Below, piece after piece: positions 48,270 to 55,971 of a stretch of DNA of 64,000 nucleotides; position 1 is the stretch's first letter, and the number at the start of each line of letters is the position of its first letter. Source of the DNA: DASQFQ01 sp038238015 (lineage in GTDB: Bacteria > Actinomycetota > Thermoleophilia > Solirubrobacterales > Solirubrobacteraceae); assembly GCA_038238015.1 (NCBI GenBank), contig JBBRYA010000011.1:8380-72379 (forward strand), read 5' to 3'. Position numbers and translations under genes: made by a program. Below the pieces are notes generated by a model. The model was not told the origin of the DNA, made no database searches, and worked only from the letters and a program-made list of their open reading frames with translations.

Positions 48270-49604
48270 CTACACCGCGACGCGTCGCTCGCGCTCTCGC
48301 GCCGCGACCGCCTGGGCCACGAGCCAGATCAGCGGGGGCACGACGGGCAACAGCATGCGCGGCGAGGCCGAGGGCGGAAGGTGAACGGCGATTGCGGCGA
48401 GGGCGAAGCATGCGATCGGCGCGGTCTCGGGCGGCGCCTGCGAGCGTCTGCGCCACAGGAGGATCGCGGCCCAGCCCGCGGCCGCGAGCAGCAGGGCATT
48501 GAACAGGACGTCGGCCCCGAGGCGGACGAGCGAGGGCCGCGGCCGCATCGGGACCGAGAAGAACAGCCGCCCCGCGTTTGCCACGAGGTTGCGTGCGTAC
48601 CGATCGGGTCGCGCTCGGATGTTCGCGATCGCATGCCGGCGCAGCACGAGATCGCTGCGGACCGGGTCGAACGTCTTCAACCTGCCGAACAACGGCTTGA
48701 AGGCCGCAAGGGCGGGATCCTCGTCGAGGAGCCGCGGGTCGTGCCACTGGCCCGATTGGCCCGGCTGGGTCGGCGACATCCAGAACAGCGAGAGGCCCGA
48801 GGAGGACCCCCAGTACATCGGCCGGCCGGTCAGGTGATACGTGTACGCGAGCCACGGCGTGCACGCCGCCACGGCGACCGCCCCGACCGCCACCAGCCGC
48901 GGGGCGGTGACGCTGTCGCGCCGCGCCGCCCACGCCACTGACGCGGCCGCCAGCAGCGCGATCGCCACCCAGCCGTACTCGAGCCGCACCATCGCGAGCG
49001 CGGCGACGCAGAGGCCGGCGGCGATGAGCGCAAGCCGGCCGCCGCCGGCAAGGCCGCGCCTCAGCGCGAGCATCCCAGCCACGACGAGGAGGATCGCCAG
49101 CGGCTCCTTGTGCACCTCGGGGACGACCGCGAGGAAGGGGATGTAGACGCCGAAGGCATACGTCCAGCCCAGCGAGGCGCGACGACTGAGGTGCAAGCGA
49201 AGGACGCGGTGGAAGAGCAGCGCGGCGCAGCCCAGGAGCACCGGGCTGACGAAGCGGATCGTGGTCAGGGGAAGATGCAGCGCCACCAGCGGCGCGAGCA
49301 GCGCCACGAGTCCCGGCCCGTGCCAGAGGTAGGCGAGCGGGTCGGTGACCTGGCCGGCCGGCACGAGCCGGCCATCGAGCATCCGCGACGCCGCGGCCAG
49401 CAGCGCGGGCTCGTCCCGAACGGCAGCGGGCCCCGGCTGCGCGGCAGCGCAGACCACGAGGTAGTAGGCCAGCAGCGGCATGATCTGAAGCCCACCGGGA
49501 AGCGCCGCGAAGCGGGCGCCGGCGGTTTCCAGAAACCGGATGCGAGGGGGCCCGAATACGCCTGCCGGCTCGTCGAGGGGCGATGACCCCGGCAACGTCT
49601 TCAT
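48270..49604 (-). CDS. Multi-pass membrane protein, GT-C glycosyltransferase-like
   Basis: A 444-residue protein with about nine membrane helices. An early extracytoplasmic loop has RDEPALLAAASRMLDGRLV, in the place where GT-C enzymes keep an acidic residue, followed by TDPLAYLWHGPGLVALLAP. A large loop later (about 270-340) holds YWGSSSGLSLFWMSPTQ. This layout resembles ArnT/PMT-type or mannosyltransferase-like proteins using polyprenyl sugars. The specific substrate is unknown. Convergent to the broken cytochrome gene. Confidence 0.75.
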   Translation of the reverse strand: MKTLPGSSPLDEPAGVFGPPRIRFLETAGARFAALPGGLQIMPLLAYYLVVCAAAQPGPAAVRDEPALLAAASRMLDGRLVPAGQVTDPLAYLWHGPGLVALLAPLVALHLPLTTIRFVSPVLLGCAALLFHRVLRLHLSRRASLGWTYAFGVYIPFLAVVPEVHKEPLAILLVVAGMLALRRGLAGGGRLALIAAGLCVAALAMVRLEYGWVAIALLAAASVAWAARRDSVTAPRLVAVGAVAVAACTPWLAYTYHLTGRPMYWGSSSGLSLFWMSPTQPGQSGQWHDPRLLDEDPALAAFKPLFGRLKTFDPVRSDLVLRRHAIANIRARPDRYARNLVANAGRLFFSVPMRPRPSLVRLGADVLFNALLLAAAGWAAILLWRRRSQAPPETAPIACFALAAIAVHLPPSASPRMLLPVVPPLIWLVAQAVAARERERRVAV

Positions 49605-49679
49605 CGCCGGCGAGCGTAGCCCGGGCCCCCTGAACAGTGACTGAACGCGGGCGACGCGATCCCCGAGTAGATCAACTGC

Positions 49680-50471
49680 TCACAGCGTCGCGCTGCGGTT
49701 GAGCCGGGCCGCGGAGTCCGGATCGTGGGAGGGGAGGTAGATCGTCGGGTGCTCACGCCCGTGGGTCAGGATCCTGTCGATGGTCTCGACGTAGACTTTG
49801 GGCTGGGGTCCGACCGCGTCCGCCCGCCGGGCTCGCAGCTGCTCGAGGCTGTCGGTGGCGTCGCCGGCGATGAACACGTGGCGCCCCTCGTCGTCGATGG
49901 CGACGATCGAGATGTGGCCCGGGGTGTGGCCCGGCGTGGACACCGCGATGACGCGGCCGTCGGCGGTCAGCGCGCGGCTGGCGGCGAACGCGCCGAACGG
50001 CCCGTCCTCGAGCGCGACGGGGCGGAAGTCGACCCCGGCCGGGATCGGCTGGCGCAGGACCTTGGCAAAGACGCGGGAGATCGCCGAGTGCGCGTACGCG
50101 TGCTCGGCGTCCTGCACGAGCACCGGGCGGTTCAGGTGGACGGCGCCGTCCATGTGGTCGCCGTGCATGTGCGTGAGCACCACCTCGTCGATGTCATCCG
50201 GGCTCAGCCCGATCGTCTTCAGGGCACCCGGGAGCTCGTCGCTCTCGGTCACGTCGAAGCGCGCGAAGGGGACGTCGTTGACCGCCGCGACTTCGCCGGT
50301 GTCGACGAGGATGCGGCGACCGTCGTGCTCGATCACCCAGACGTGCACCGGCATCGGGTCGGAGAACGGCCCGGGCAGGAAGAGCTTGGGCTGCCGCATC
50401 AGACCGGTGCCTGCGAACAGGAACGAGTGCTTGAGACGGACCGTCCCCGTGCTCAACGCATGGATCTTCAT
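49680..50471 (-). CDS. Metallo-beta-lactamase-fold hydrolase (lactonase-like)
   Basis: A 263-residue MBL-fold enzyme: RRILVDTGE, zinc motif LTHMHGDHMDG (HxHxDH), then STPGHTPGHISI and FIAGDAT (bridging Asp), with a last His in YLPSHDPD. It resembles AHL lactonases (AttM/AiiA group) and related quorum-quenching or metabolic lactonases. It is the last ordinary chromosomal gene before the integration scar. Confidence 0.88.
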   Translation of the reverse strand: MKIHALSTGTVRLKHSFLFAGTGLMRQPKLFLPGPFSDPMPVHVWVIEHDGRRILVDTGEVAAVNDVPFARFDVTESDELPGALKTIGLSPDDIDEVVLTHMHGDHMDGAVHLNRPVLVQDAEHAYAHSAISRVFAKVLRQPIPAGVDFRPVALEDGPFGAFAASRALTADGRVIAVSTPGHTPGHISIVAIDDEGRHVFIAGDATDSLEQLRARRADAVGPQPKVYVETIDRILTHGREHPTIYLPSHDPDSAARLNRSATL

Positions 50472-50503
50472 GCGCCGAATCTAAGCAACCGCCCCCAGAC
50501 GCA

Positions 50504-50531
50504 CGAAAGGCCCGCAACCGCGGGCCTTTCG
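50504..50531. terminator. Terminator hairpin beside the tRNA-Gly remnant
   Basis: A perfect 12-base stem CGAAAGGCCCGC / GCGGGCCTTTCG with a four-base loop. It sits just 3' of the minus-strand tRNA fragment, where the terminator of the original tRNA would be, and could also serve in the other direction. Confidence 0.75.
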
Positions 50532-50535
50532 TCGA

Positions 50536-50577
50536 AGCGGATGAAGGGACTCGAACCCTCGACCTTCTGCATGGCAA
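50536..50577 (-). tRNA. tRNA-Gly(GCC) 3'-half remnant, probable attachment site
   Basis: Minus strand: anticodon loop TTGCCAT, then the 3' anticodon strand GCAGA, variable AGGTC, T-arm GAGGG-TTCGAGT-CCCTT and acceptor CATCCGC-T. Everything 5' of the anticodon loop is missing: the preceding bases do not pair with GCAGA. Such 3' halves are what tyrosine integrases leave at the far end of an inserted element. The island therefore extends to the right, and the whole tRNA-Gly should lie beyond the window. Confidence 0.75.
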
Positions 50578-50595
50578 TCGGGACGGGATGGCGGC

Positions 50596-50744
50596 TCGAG
50601 AGCCAGGAAAGCCGGTATGGAGCCAAAGTTGTCGGTCTCAGCGGCGTCGCACTTGCCACTATTTCGCGGCATCTCGCGGGGGTTTAGACACTCAATAGAC
50701 ACCGAGGCGTCTGCGAACCCCCCCCAGAGTCGGTCCGCCGAACC
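50596..50744. other. Island-edge sequence between the two tRNA remnants
   Basis: No gene can be supported. Minus-strand frames read through into the tRNA fragment as peptides of the type often found at the C-terminus of tRNA-site integrases, but there is no catalytic Arg/His/Tyr block, so at most this is the scrap end of an old integrase. Confidence 0.3.
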
Positions 50745-50795
50745 GGGTGAATCGAACCCCGACACGCGGATTATGATTCCGCTGCGCTTTGGCTC
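50745..50795 (-). tRNA. Degenerate tRNA-Met(CAT)-like fragment
   Basis: Minus strand: the stem GCGGA / TCCGC encloses loop ATCATAA (anticodon CAT), followed by GTGT and a T-arm start CGGGG-TTCGATT. The 3' T-stem strand and the acceptor no longer match, and the D-arm is collapsed, so it is not functional. It may be a second, older integration scar about 170 bases inside the first. Confidence 0.5.
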
Positions 50796-50974
50796 TAGAG
50801 CTAGGTTTGAGGGGTCTGGGGGTCACGAAAGGGACGTGTCCGTGCGACGCCCTGAGGTGAGGGATCACCCAGACGGTGCAGGGCGGCGAGGCCGTGGCCA
50901 TCGGGTGCCGCCGCCCATCGATGGGCATCGACCGAGGCGTCTTGGGCGTCAGCGTCGCCGCGTCCGACGGCGAA

Positions 50975-50980
50975 TATGGT
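50975..50980 (+). promoter_or_regulatory. Putative -10 of the SEFIR gene
   Basis: TATGGT, seven bases before GTG 50988. The ATG at 50976 lies inside this box and is therefore an unlikely start. Confidence 0.5.
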
Positions 50981-50987
50981 CAGACCC

Positions 50988-52595
50988 GTGTCCTCAGTCT
51001 TTGCTTCCTGGGCCCATAGCGACCCCACCTGGTCAGATGAACGTGCTCGTGAGTGGCAGCAGGAGGTTTCGTCCTTTGTCACCGTCCTGCGGTCGCTCGG
51101 CATCGACGTCGATATCGATCTGTACCACCTGCACGATCGAACGGTGGATTGGACTCGCTGGGGTCCGGCCAAAGTACAGGCGTCCGAGATAGTGCTCGGC
51201 ATTGTCAGTCCGGCCTGGCGTGCGCGCCTAGAAGGACACCATGTCTCCACCGAAGGCGCCGGGGCTGTCGCTGAAGCGGACGTGCTGCTCGGCACCTTCG
51301 GCCGCGACCAGAAGGAGTTGCGAAGCAAGCTCGTGCTCGTTGTGCTCCCATCGATGCGCGGGGCGGACGCCATCCCCGACCGATTCCATGGCGTCGCACG
51401 GGTAGCGCTTGATGAGCTCTCCCAGGCGAGCCTCACCCCGTTGCTACACCTGCTACTCCGTGTGCCGCTTCACGAGGTCCCGCCCCTCGGAACTTTGCCC
51501 GACCTCGTGCCGGTGACCGACCCGGCCCCGGGTCCCGCTCCGGCCGATCAGCAGGAAGGGGGCGACGTTGCCAAGACCGGGGCTGGTATGCAGCTCCGCT
51601 TGCTCGACCAACGTATCGGCGTGCTCCGCGAGACGCTCTCGCGCCTGCCCGCTCCTGAGGCGGGCGAGGGTGCAGAGAACCGGGCGTGGACACAACTAAG
51701 CAGTCAATTGGCCGCCTTGGAGGAGGAGCGTTACCGCGGCGGTGAGAGCGCCGGCAGTCTGCCGACTGCAACAACATCAACATTGACACCGCCTGAGGTT
51801 GCTGGCAAGCCCCTCGGCGCTTCGCTGGGACCGCGGACAACCCGGCAGGTCCTTGATCTCGCACTCCCAACGCCAGGTGGACCTGAGCACTGGATGCTCT
51901 ACGACGGCATGATGTTGCTTCAGCTCGTGGTCGCGCCGGTGCCCGCCGACGTACGACATCCCGCTGCCGCTGAGCCACGCGAGGAGCTCGAGGCGGCCGT
52001 GCGCCGAGGCGCTCAGGTCGCCGACGCCTGGCCACACGGCGTCAGCCTGCTGTTGAGTCGTCTGCAGCGTGGTTGGAGTGCTAGCGCCCCGCACGTGTGG
52101 GGCGCGGGTCGCTCATCGACCGATCCCACCTCGCTGGCCGCGCGGCCGACCGCGGCGGCCACCTTCTCGACGAGGACTGGCGTCCTGACGGTCGATCGCA
52201 CTTGGCCCACCGGGGTAGTGGACCACCGCGGCCAGTTGGTCTACCACGCGGCTCGCGAGCCGGAGGTAGCGGCGGAGCTGCTGGTCTCATTGCGCATGGG
52301 CGCGTCTCTTGTCTCCTCCCTGCCCGGCCTCGCAGCGGTTGATGTCGCGATCATGATCGGCGCCGCGCCGTCCGGTCGCCTTGTCTCGTCAGAGCGCGCC
52401 GTAACGGGCGGCCGCTTCGGCGAGCCTTTCGAGGGCATCGAACCCGCGGCCGAGGTGCCCTCACATCACACCGATGGCGATCGCTTCAGTCTCGACGAAC
52501 TGCGCGATCCCTACCGCGCCGCCGGGGCGCTGATCGGTCCGTGGTTGAGCATGTTCAGGGCCGACGACCTGTTGCGCAGGTTGCGCGACGAGTAG
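50988..52595 (+). CDS. SEFIR-domain protein, probable defence effector
   Basis: A 535-residue protein. Residues 1-115 match the TIR-like SEFIR domain: SVFASWAHSDPTWSDERAREW, LRSLGIDVDIDLYHLHDRTVDW and ASEIVLGIVSPAWRARL. A Pro/Gly linker and a short coiled coil (about 200-250) lead to a C-terminal domain of about 260 residues that I do not recognise (LYDGMMLLQLVVAPVPAD, HRGQLVYHAAREPEVAAELLVSLRMG), perhaps sensing. Bacterial SEFIR and TIR proteins can degrade NAD+ in anti-phage abortive infection. The GTG start follows a leaderless-type -10. First island gene. Confidence 0.8.
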   Translation: MSSVFASWAHSDPTWSDERAREWQQEVSSFVTVLRSLGIDVDIDLYHLHDRTVDWTRWGPAKVQASEIVLGIVSPAWRARLEGHHVSTEGAGAVAEADVLLGTFGRDQKELRSKLVLVVLPSMRGADAIPDRFHGVARVALDELSQASLTPLLHLLLRVPLHEVPPLGTLPDLVPVTDPAPGPAPADQQEGGDVAKTGAGMQLRLLDQRIGVLRETLSRLPAPEAGEGAENRAWTQLSSQLAALEEERYRGGESAGSLPTATTSTLTPPEVAGKPLGASLGPRTTRQVLDLALPTPGGPEHWMLYDGMMLLQLVVAPVPADVRHPAAAEPREELEAAVRRGAQVADAWPHGVSLLLSRLQRGWSASAPHVWGAGRSSTDPTSLAARPTAAATFSTRTGVLTVDRTWPTGVVDHRGQLVYHAAREPEVAAELLVSLRMGASLVSSLPGLAAVDVAIMIGAAPSGRLVSSERAVTGGRFGEPFEGIEPAAEVPSHHTDGDRFSLDELRDPYRAAGALIGPWLSMFRADDLLRRLRDE

Positions 52596-52758
52596 CTGCG
52601 CGGCCATCGCTTCCTATTTCTTCGGGCGGCTGTCGCGGGCCGTCGTTCTTGGTGTGGATCGCGCGCTGCTCTGCTTTGCGTACCGTCCAGTGACTGCGGA
52701 CCTGCTCGTCCACCCGGAACCGGACTTGACGCGACTGCTGGCGCGTTTGATGGCTTGA
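52596..52758. other. Convergent gap, nothing assigned
   Basis: Between the SEFIR and deaminase genes. A plus-strand frame runs to TGA at about 52758 but has no good start or recognisable content. Confidence 0.3.
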
Positions 52759-54483
52759 TTACGTGCGTTCTTGTCCGCCATTGGCGTCCTCCTTTTTGAT
52801 TGGTGCGTCCTCTGACTGCTGCTCAGCCGCTGCCAGGGCCTCCTTGGAAGCGAAGTCGTTGGCTACCTCCTCCGACTGCTCGTGGGCCGTGGTGAGTTCG
52901 CCGAAGTGCTCGAGCGCAAGCAGTTCCTTCGCGCGGTATCCGGGTAGCTCCGGTCGGAACTGCTCGAGCCGGACATCTACGAAGACCGGTAGGGCTTTGG
53001 TTGGCTCAAACGGAGCTTTCGAGCCGGCCGCGTTCTTCCGGGGCGTATGCCCCAATCGTTCTCGCGCGGCGGCGTCGAACATCTGCAGATACCGCCGGGG
53101 AGCGACACCTACAAACGGCTCAAATGCGACTCGACCTGCGGCATTGGACTGTGCAATTGCAAGCGACTCGGGGTGCAGGTCCTCCGCGCGGCTCTTCGTA
53201 TAGGGCTCGATGAAAACCACGCGGGTGATGCCAGCCCCGATTACGTGTCGGGCGCAGTTGTGGCACGGGAATGTCGTCGTGTACAGCGTCGCGTCCGTTA
53301 CTGGGACACCACGTCGGGCTGCGTCGAGCAGTGCATTCATCTCGGCGTGAACCGCTCGCCCGAACTCGGTGAGGTCTCTTAGCCCACCTGCGCGGAGGGC
53401 CGACGGCGCCCTGCTCAGCAAAGCATCTCGCGCCGAATCGAGCGTGCCTCTGGCTGGTGGAGCGGCTCCTAGTTCCTCCACGACGTCGTCCACTGCACGA
53501 GCCAAGGACGCGGTGAGCGCCTCGGCCAGTTCATCGAGGTGTTTGCGATTCGTGTCCTGGTCGCCAACCTCGAAGTCACGGTTGCCCGCACCGTCCTCCT
53601 CCCAATGGGACCCACCACGGAATTTCGGGACCTCGTTGGTTCCAACCGCGATGACAGATCCGTCTTGGGTCGTCACGGCGGCGCCGACCTGTCGCCCGAA
53701 CTCCGCGGATCTCACGGCGGCTCCCGCCGCTTGGAACTGGCCATGCTCATCGCGTGTGGGCGTTCTGAAAGGCGCCCCGAACAAGATCTCCATCGTCCTT
53801 GCGAGATCTTCGCGCGCGACAACGTCCGACCAGGCGCGGACGAAGAAGTCCGCCCGGTGGAAGGTCCCGCTCACGTCCTGCCCGCCGACCTCCTCTTCCT
53901 TTCTGTCACGCAAGATCAGAGCCTCGGGCTGATGAACCCAGGTAGCTCTATCCGAGTTCTGCCTTGACCGTTGAATCCGCTCGCCCAGATGCTGTAGGCG
54001 CTTGTCGTCTGGGCTGTATGCGCCGATCGTGATCAGCCGGGAGCCGTAGACCGCCCGCAGGGTCTCTAGCTCGTGCGGCGTCTTCAAGGAGCGCAGGATG
54101 AAGGCGTGCCGCTCGAGATTGGCGGGCTCAGTCTCTCCCGGACAGGTCTCTACAACCGACCCTGCCTTCTCCTCTCGGGTCGCCACGATGTCGCTGATTG
54201 CGTTGAGGGCGAGCGCGTCGTCGCGCTCCCACTTCTGCCGCAGCTTGTCGCCCTCGTCCATGGCCTTCCAAAGCGACTCGTCGAATGGGTCCTGTCGGAA
54301 ATCTTCGTCTGCTTGCTCCGCTAGATAGTCGCTGAAGCGGAGGATGTCCGACTCGTAGTCGTATGCGGCTAGCGCGGTTGCGACCTCGTCCGCGACCATG
54401 CCAACATCGGTGCCCACGGCGGCGACGAGGGCGATCACGAGCTCCGAGTGAGTGGGCGCCTGGTCGTTCCCTGTAGTTGCCAC
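52759..54483 (-). CDS. Anti-phage dCTP deaminase-type protein
   Basis: A 574-residue two-domain protein. Residues 1-240 resemble a degenerate P-loop kinase-like domain (SELVIALVAAVGTDVG as the first strand-loop, SLKTPHELETLRAVYGSRL later). Residues 250-450 are a zinc cytidine/deoxycytidylate deaminase: H379-A-E381 in AVHAEMNALLDAARRG and C407-x-x-C410 in TTFPCHNCARHVIGAG. A charged tail follows. The layout equals the phage-defence deaminases that drain dCTP to starve phage replication. Island codon use. GTG start, inferred. Confidence 0.85.
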   Translation of the reverse strand: MATTGNDQAPTHSELVIALVAAVGTDVGMVADEVATALAAYDYESDILRFSDYLAEQADEDFRQDPFDESLWKAMDEGDKLRQKWERDDALALNAISDIVATREEKAGSVVETCPGETEPANLERHAFILRSLKTPHELETLRAVYGSRLITIGAYSPDDKRLQHLGERIQRSRQNSDRATWVHQPEALILRDRKEEEVGGQDVSGTFHRADFFVRAWSDVVAREDLARTMEILFGAPFRTPTRDEHGQFQAAGAAVRSAEFGRQVGAAVTTQDGSVIAVGTNEVPKFRGGSHWEEDGAGNRDFEVGDQDTNRKHLDELAEALTASLARAVDDVVEELGAAPPARGTLDSARDALLSRAPSALRAGGLRDLTEFGRAVHAEMNALLDAARRGVPVTDATLYTTTFPCHNCARHVIGAGITRVVFIEPYTKSRAEDLHPESLAIAQSNAAGRVAFEPFVGVAPRRYLQMFDAAARERLGHTPRKNAAGSKAPFEPTKALPVFVDVRLEQFRPELPGYRAKELLALEHFGELTTAHEQSEEVANDFASKEALAAAEQQSEDAPIKKEDANGGQERT

Positions 54484-54701
54484 GACTCATCGATGTAATC
54501 AGCAATGCCGGACAGCACCGACACGCGATGGCCGAGGTCCGCGGCTCGCTCACTCGATCTGGCGTGGTCGCCAAGACCCGCCGCCGGAGGGAGCCGCACG
54601 CGGGGCGGATTGCCCGTTCCGCAAGGGTTCCGTCCGAACGACGAGAATAAGATGCGGAACGCCGGGGGGATGAGGGTCCCGCCGGCGCTCCATGGGAAGG
54701 G

Positions 54702-54914
54702 CTATTTGCCCTTCTTCCTCGACTCGTTGACCGTCGTCCTCGGATGACTTCTGACGGTCGACTGCCTCACGTAGCGACCGGTGATCGCTGAGCGGCCCTG
54801 CTTGCCAGAACCGCTTGTGCGACCACTGCCGCTGCTTCTTCTTGGCTGCCATGTGTGTTTCCACCCCCTTTCTGGGTGGTCTACGTGAGTCGGCTGTCTC
54901 CGACCCATCACCAA
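54702..54914 (-). CDS. Small basic protein, possible frameshift at its start
   Basis: The C-terminal ~35 residues (GKQGRSAITGRYVRQSTVRS, then HPRTTVNESRKKGK) look like a widespread family of 50-70-residue basic actinobacterial proteins ending in a HPxTTV motif. In this frame the upstream part is poor. In the neighbouring frame an ATG at 54852 follows a purine-rich AAAGGGGGTG and reads MAAKKKQRQ, the kind of N-terminus expected. A shift in AAGAAGAAG would join them, so the real product may need a frameshift or the gene is damaged. Confidence 0.5.
   Translation of the reverse strand: MVMGRRQPTHVDHPERGWKHTWQPRRSSGSGRTSGSGKQGRSAITGRYVRQSTVRSHPRTTVNESRKKGK
54861..54879 (-). promoter_or_regulatory. 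Hairpin over the ribosome site of the small basic gene
   Basis: CCACCC / GGGTGG arms (54861-54866, 54874-54879) can hide the G-rich Shine-Dalgarno of the ATG at 54852. Confidence 0.35.
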
Positions 54915-55248
54915 GTGAAATGACCACCCCGGACAGACTCGCGGGCGAGGTCCACTTCAAGCCGTCGCAGTGAGGCCAAATCAGCCGTCGTTCTCAGAAT
55001 CGGGCCTAACGCCCTTGGGGGCGTTGAAGGTCGGCTCGAAGCCGGCGATTCGCGTCTTCAGCGGCCATCGCTCGCCAAAGCAGTGCGCTCCATTGTGATG
55101 GTCGTGGCCGACGCGAGATATTTGACCTGCCCTCAATGGCCTCCCCGGCGAGCCCGGGCTGGTCGGCTGGCCTCTGGGCCGTTTGCCGTTCCCCAGCAGC
55201 GAGCGATGCGTCGATCTATTCTGCCGACGTATCGGGCAAGATCACTAC
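54915..55248. other. Intergenic region before the R-M cassette
   Basis: About 330 bases with no supported gene. It holds CGCCCTTGGGGGCG-like short palindromes near 55010 and a possible -10 TATTCT (55217-55222) that may serve the methyltransferase cassette. Confidence 0.35.
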
Positions 55249-55965
55249 GTGCGCGCTCCCGGCCCGACTGTTGAACGTACGCTTGCCGGCGACAGCCAGG
55301 AGCAGATCAAGACCCGTGCGCGAGTTCGTGATCTTGCTGAGGTCTACACGCATCAGCGTGAGGTCGACGCGATGCTCGACCTCATCCCTGACATGTTTCC
55401 TGGGACTCTCGCGGCGGTCGAGTTGAAATTTCTCGAGCCCGCTTGCGGATCCGGCAACTTCTTGGTTGAGGTCCTACGACGGAAGCTCGAGCCGATCCGC
55501 TTTTCGGGGCTGGCCGATCCGGAGCTATACGAACACTGGCTCGTGCGTGCCACGGCGTCTGTCTACGGCGTCGACATCTGCGAGGAGAACGTCTTTCAGA
55601 CAAGACAGCGTCTGCTGGAGGCGCTCCACTGGCACTACTTCAATGACGCCGACGCATGTGTTCCGACTCCCGGTTTCGCTAGCGGAGCCAAAGCCGTACT
55701 GGAGACCAACATCCTCCATGCGGACATGCTCGCGCGGGCCGTACGTCCCGAGGTCGTCGAGTACCGGCCCGGACAGAACGGGACTTTCACGCGCGAATGG
55801 TCATTGCTCAACGACTCGACTGCGCCCGAGGTTCCACCCAGCCTGTTCGATCAAGTCGATGAACTCAAGCGGGACGCCGTGCCCATCCATTACTCGTGGC
55901 TAGCCGCATATCCCGGGCCGACCCGGCCAGCGGATCGCGCCGCAAGCAGGGCCAAGGTGGCTTGA
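55249..55965 (+). CDS. DNA methyltransferase-like protein with SAM motif, lacking NPPY
   Basis: About 238 residues from GTG 55249 (the frame is open to 55183). The SAM-binding motif is KFLEPACGSGNFLVEVLRRK, with an acidic motif in SVYGVDICEENV, as in N6-adenine methyltransferases. The catalytic (N/D)PPY motif is absent, so alone it may not methylate. The N-terminal block QEQIKTRARVRDLAEVYTHQ is typical of this family. The next gene starts six bases later and carries its own SAM motif plus NPPY. The two probably work as a pair. Confidence 0.8.
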   Translation: MRAPGPTVERTLAGDSQEQIKTRARVRDLAEVYTHQREVDAMLDLIPDMFPGTLAAVELKFLEPACGSGNFLVEVLRRKLEPIRFSGLADPELYEHWLVRATASVYGVDICEENVFQTRQRLLEALHWHYFNDADACVPTPGFASGAKAVLETNILHADMLARAVRPEVVEYRPGQNGTFTREWSLLNDSTAPEVPPSLFDQVDELKRDAVPIHYSWLAAYPGPTRPADRAASRAKVA

Positions 55966-55971
55966 GCTGGA

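Noticed and set aside
50468..50700. Minus-strand frame reading through the tRNA-Gly fragment
   Set aside because: The peptide is the translation of tRNA sequence, as is common at integration sites, and lacks integrase catalytic residues.
52617..52758. Short plus-strand frame after the SEFIR gene
   Set aside because: No start or ribosome site, no motif; probably leftover sequence.
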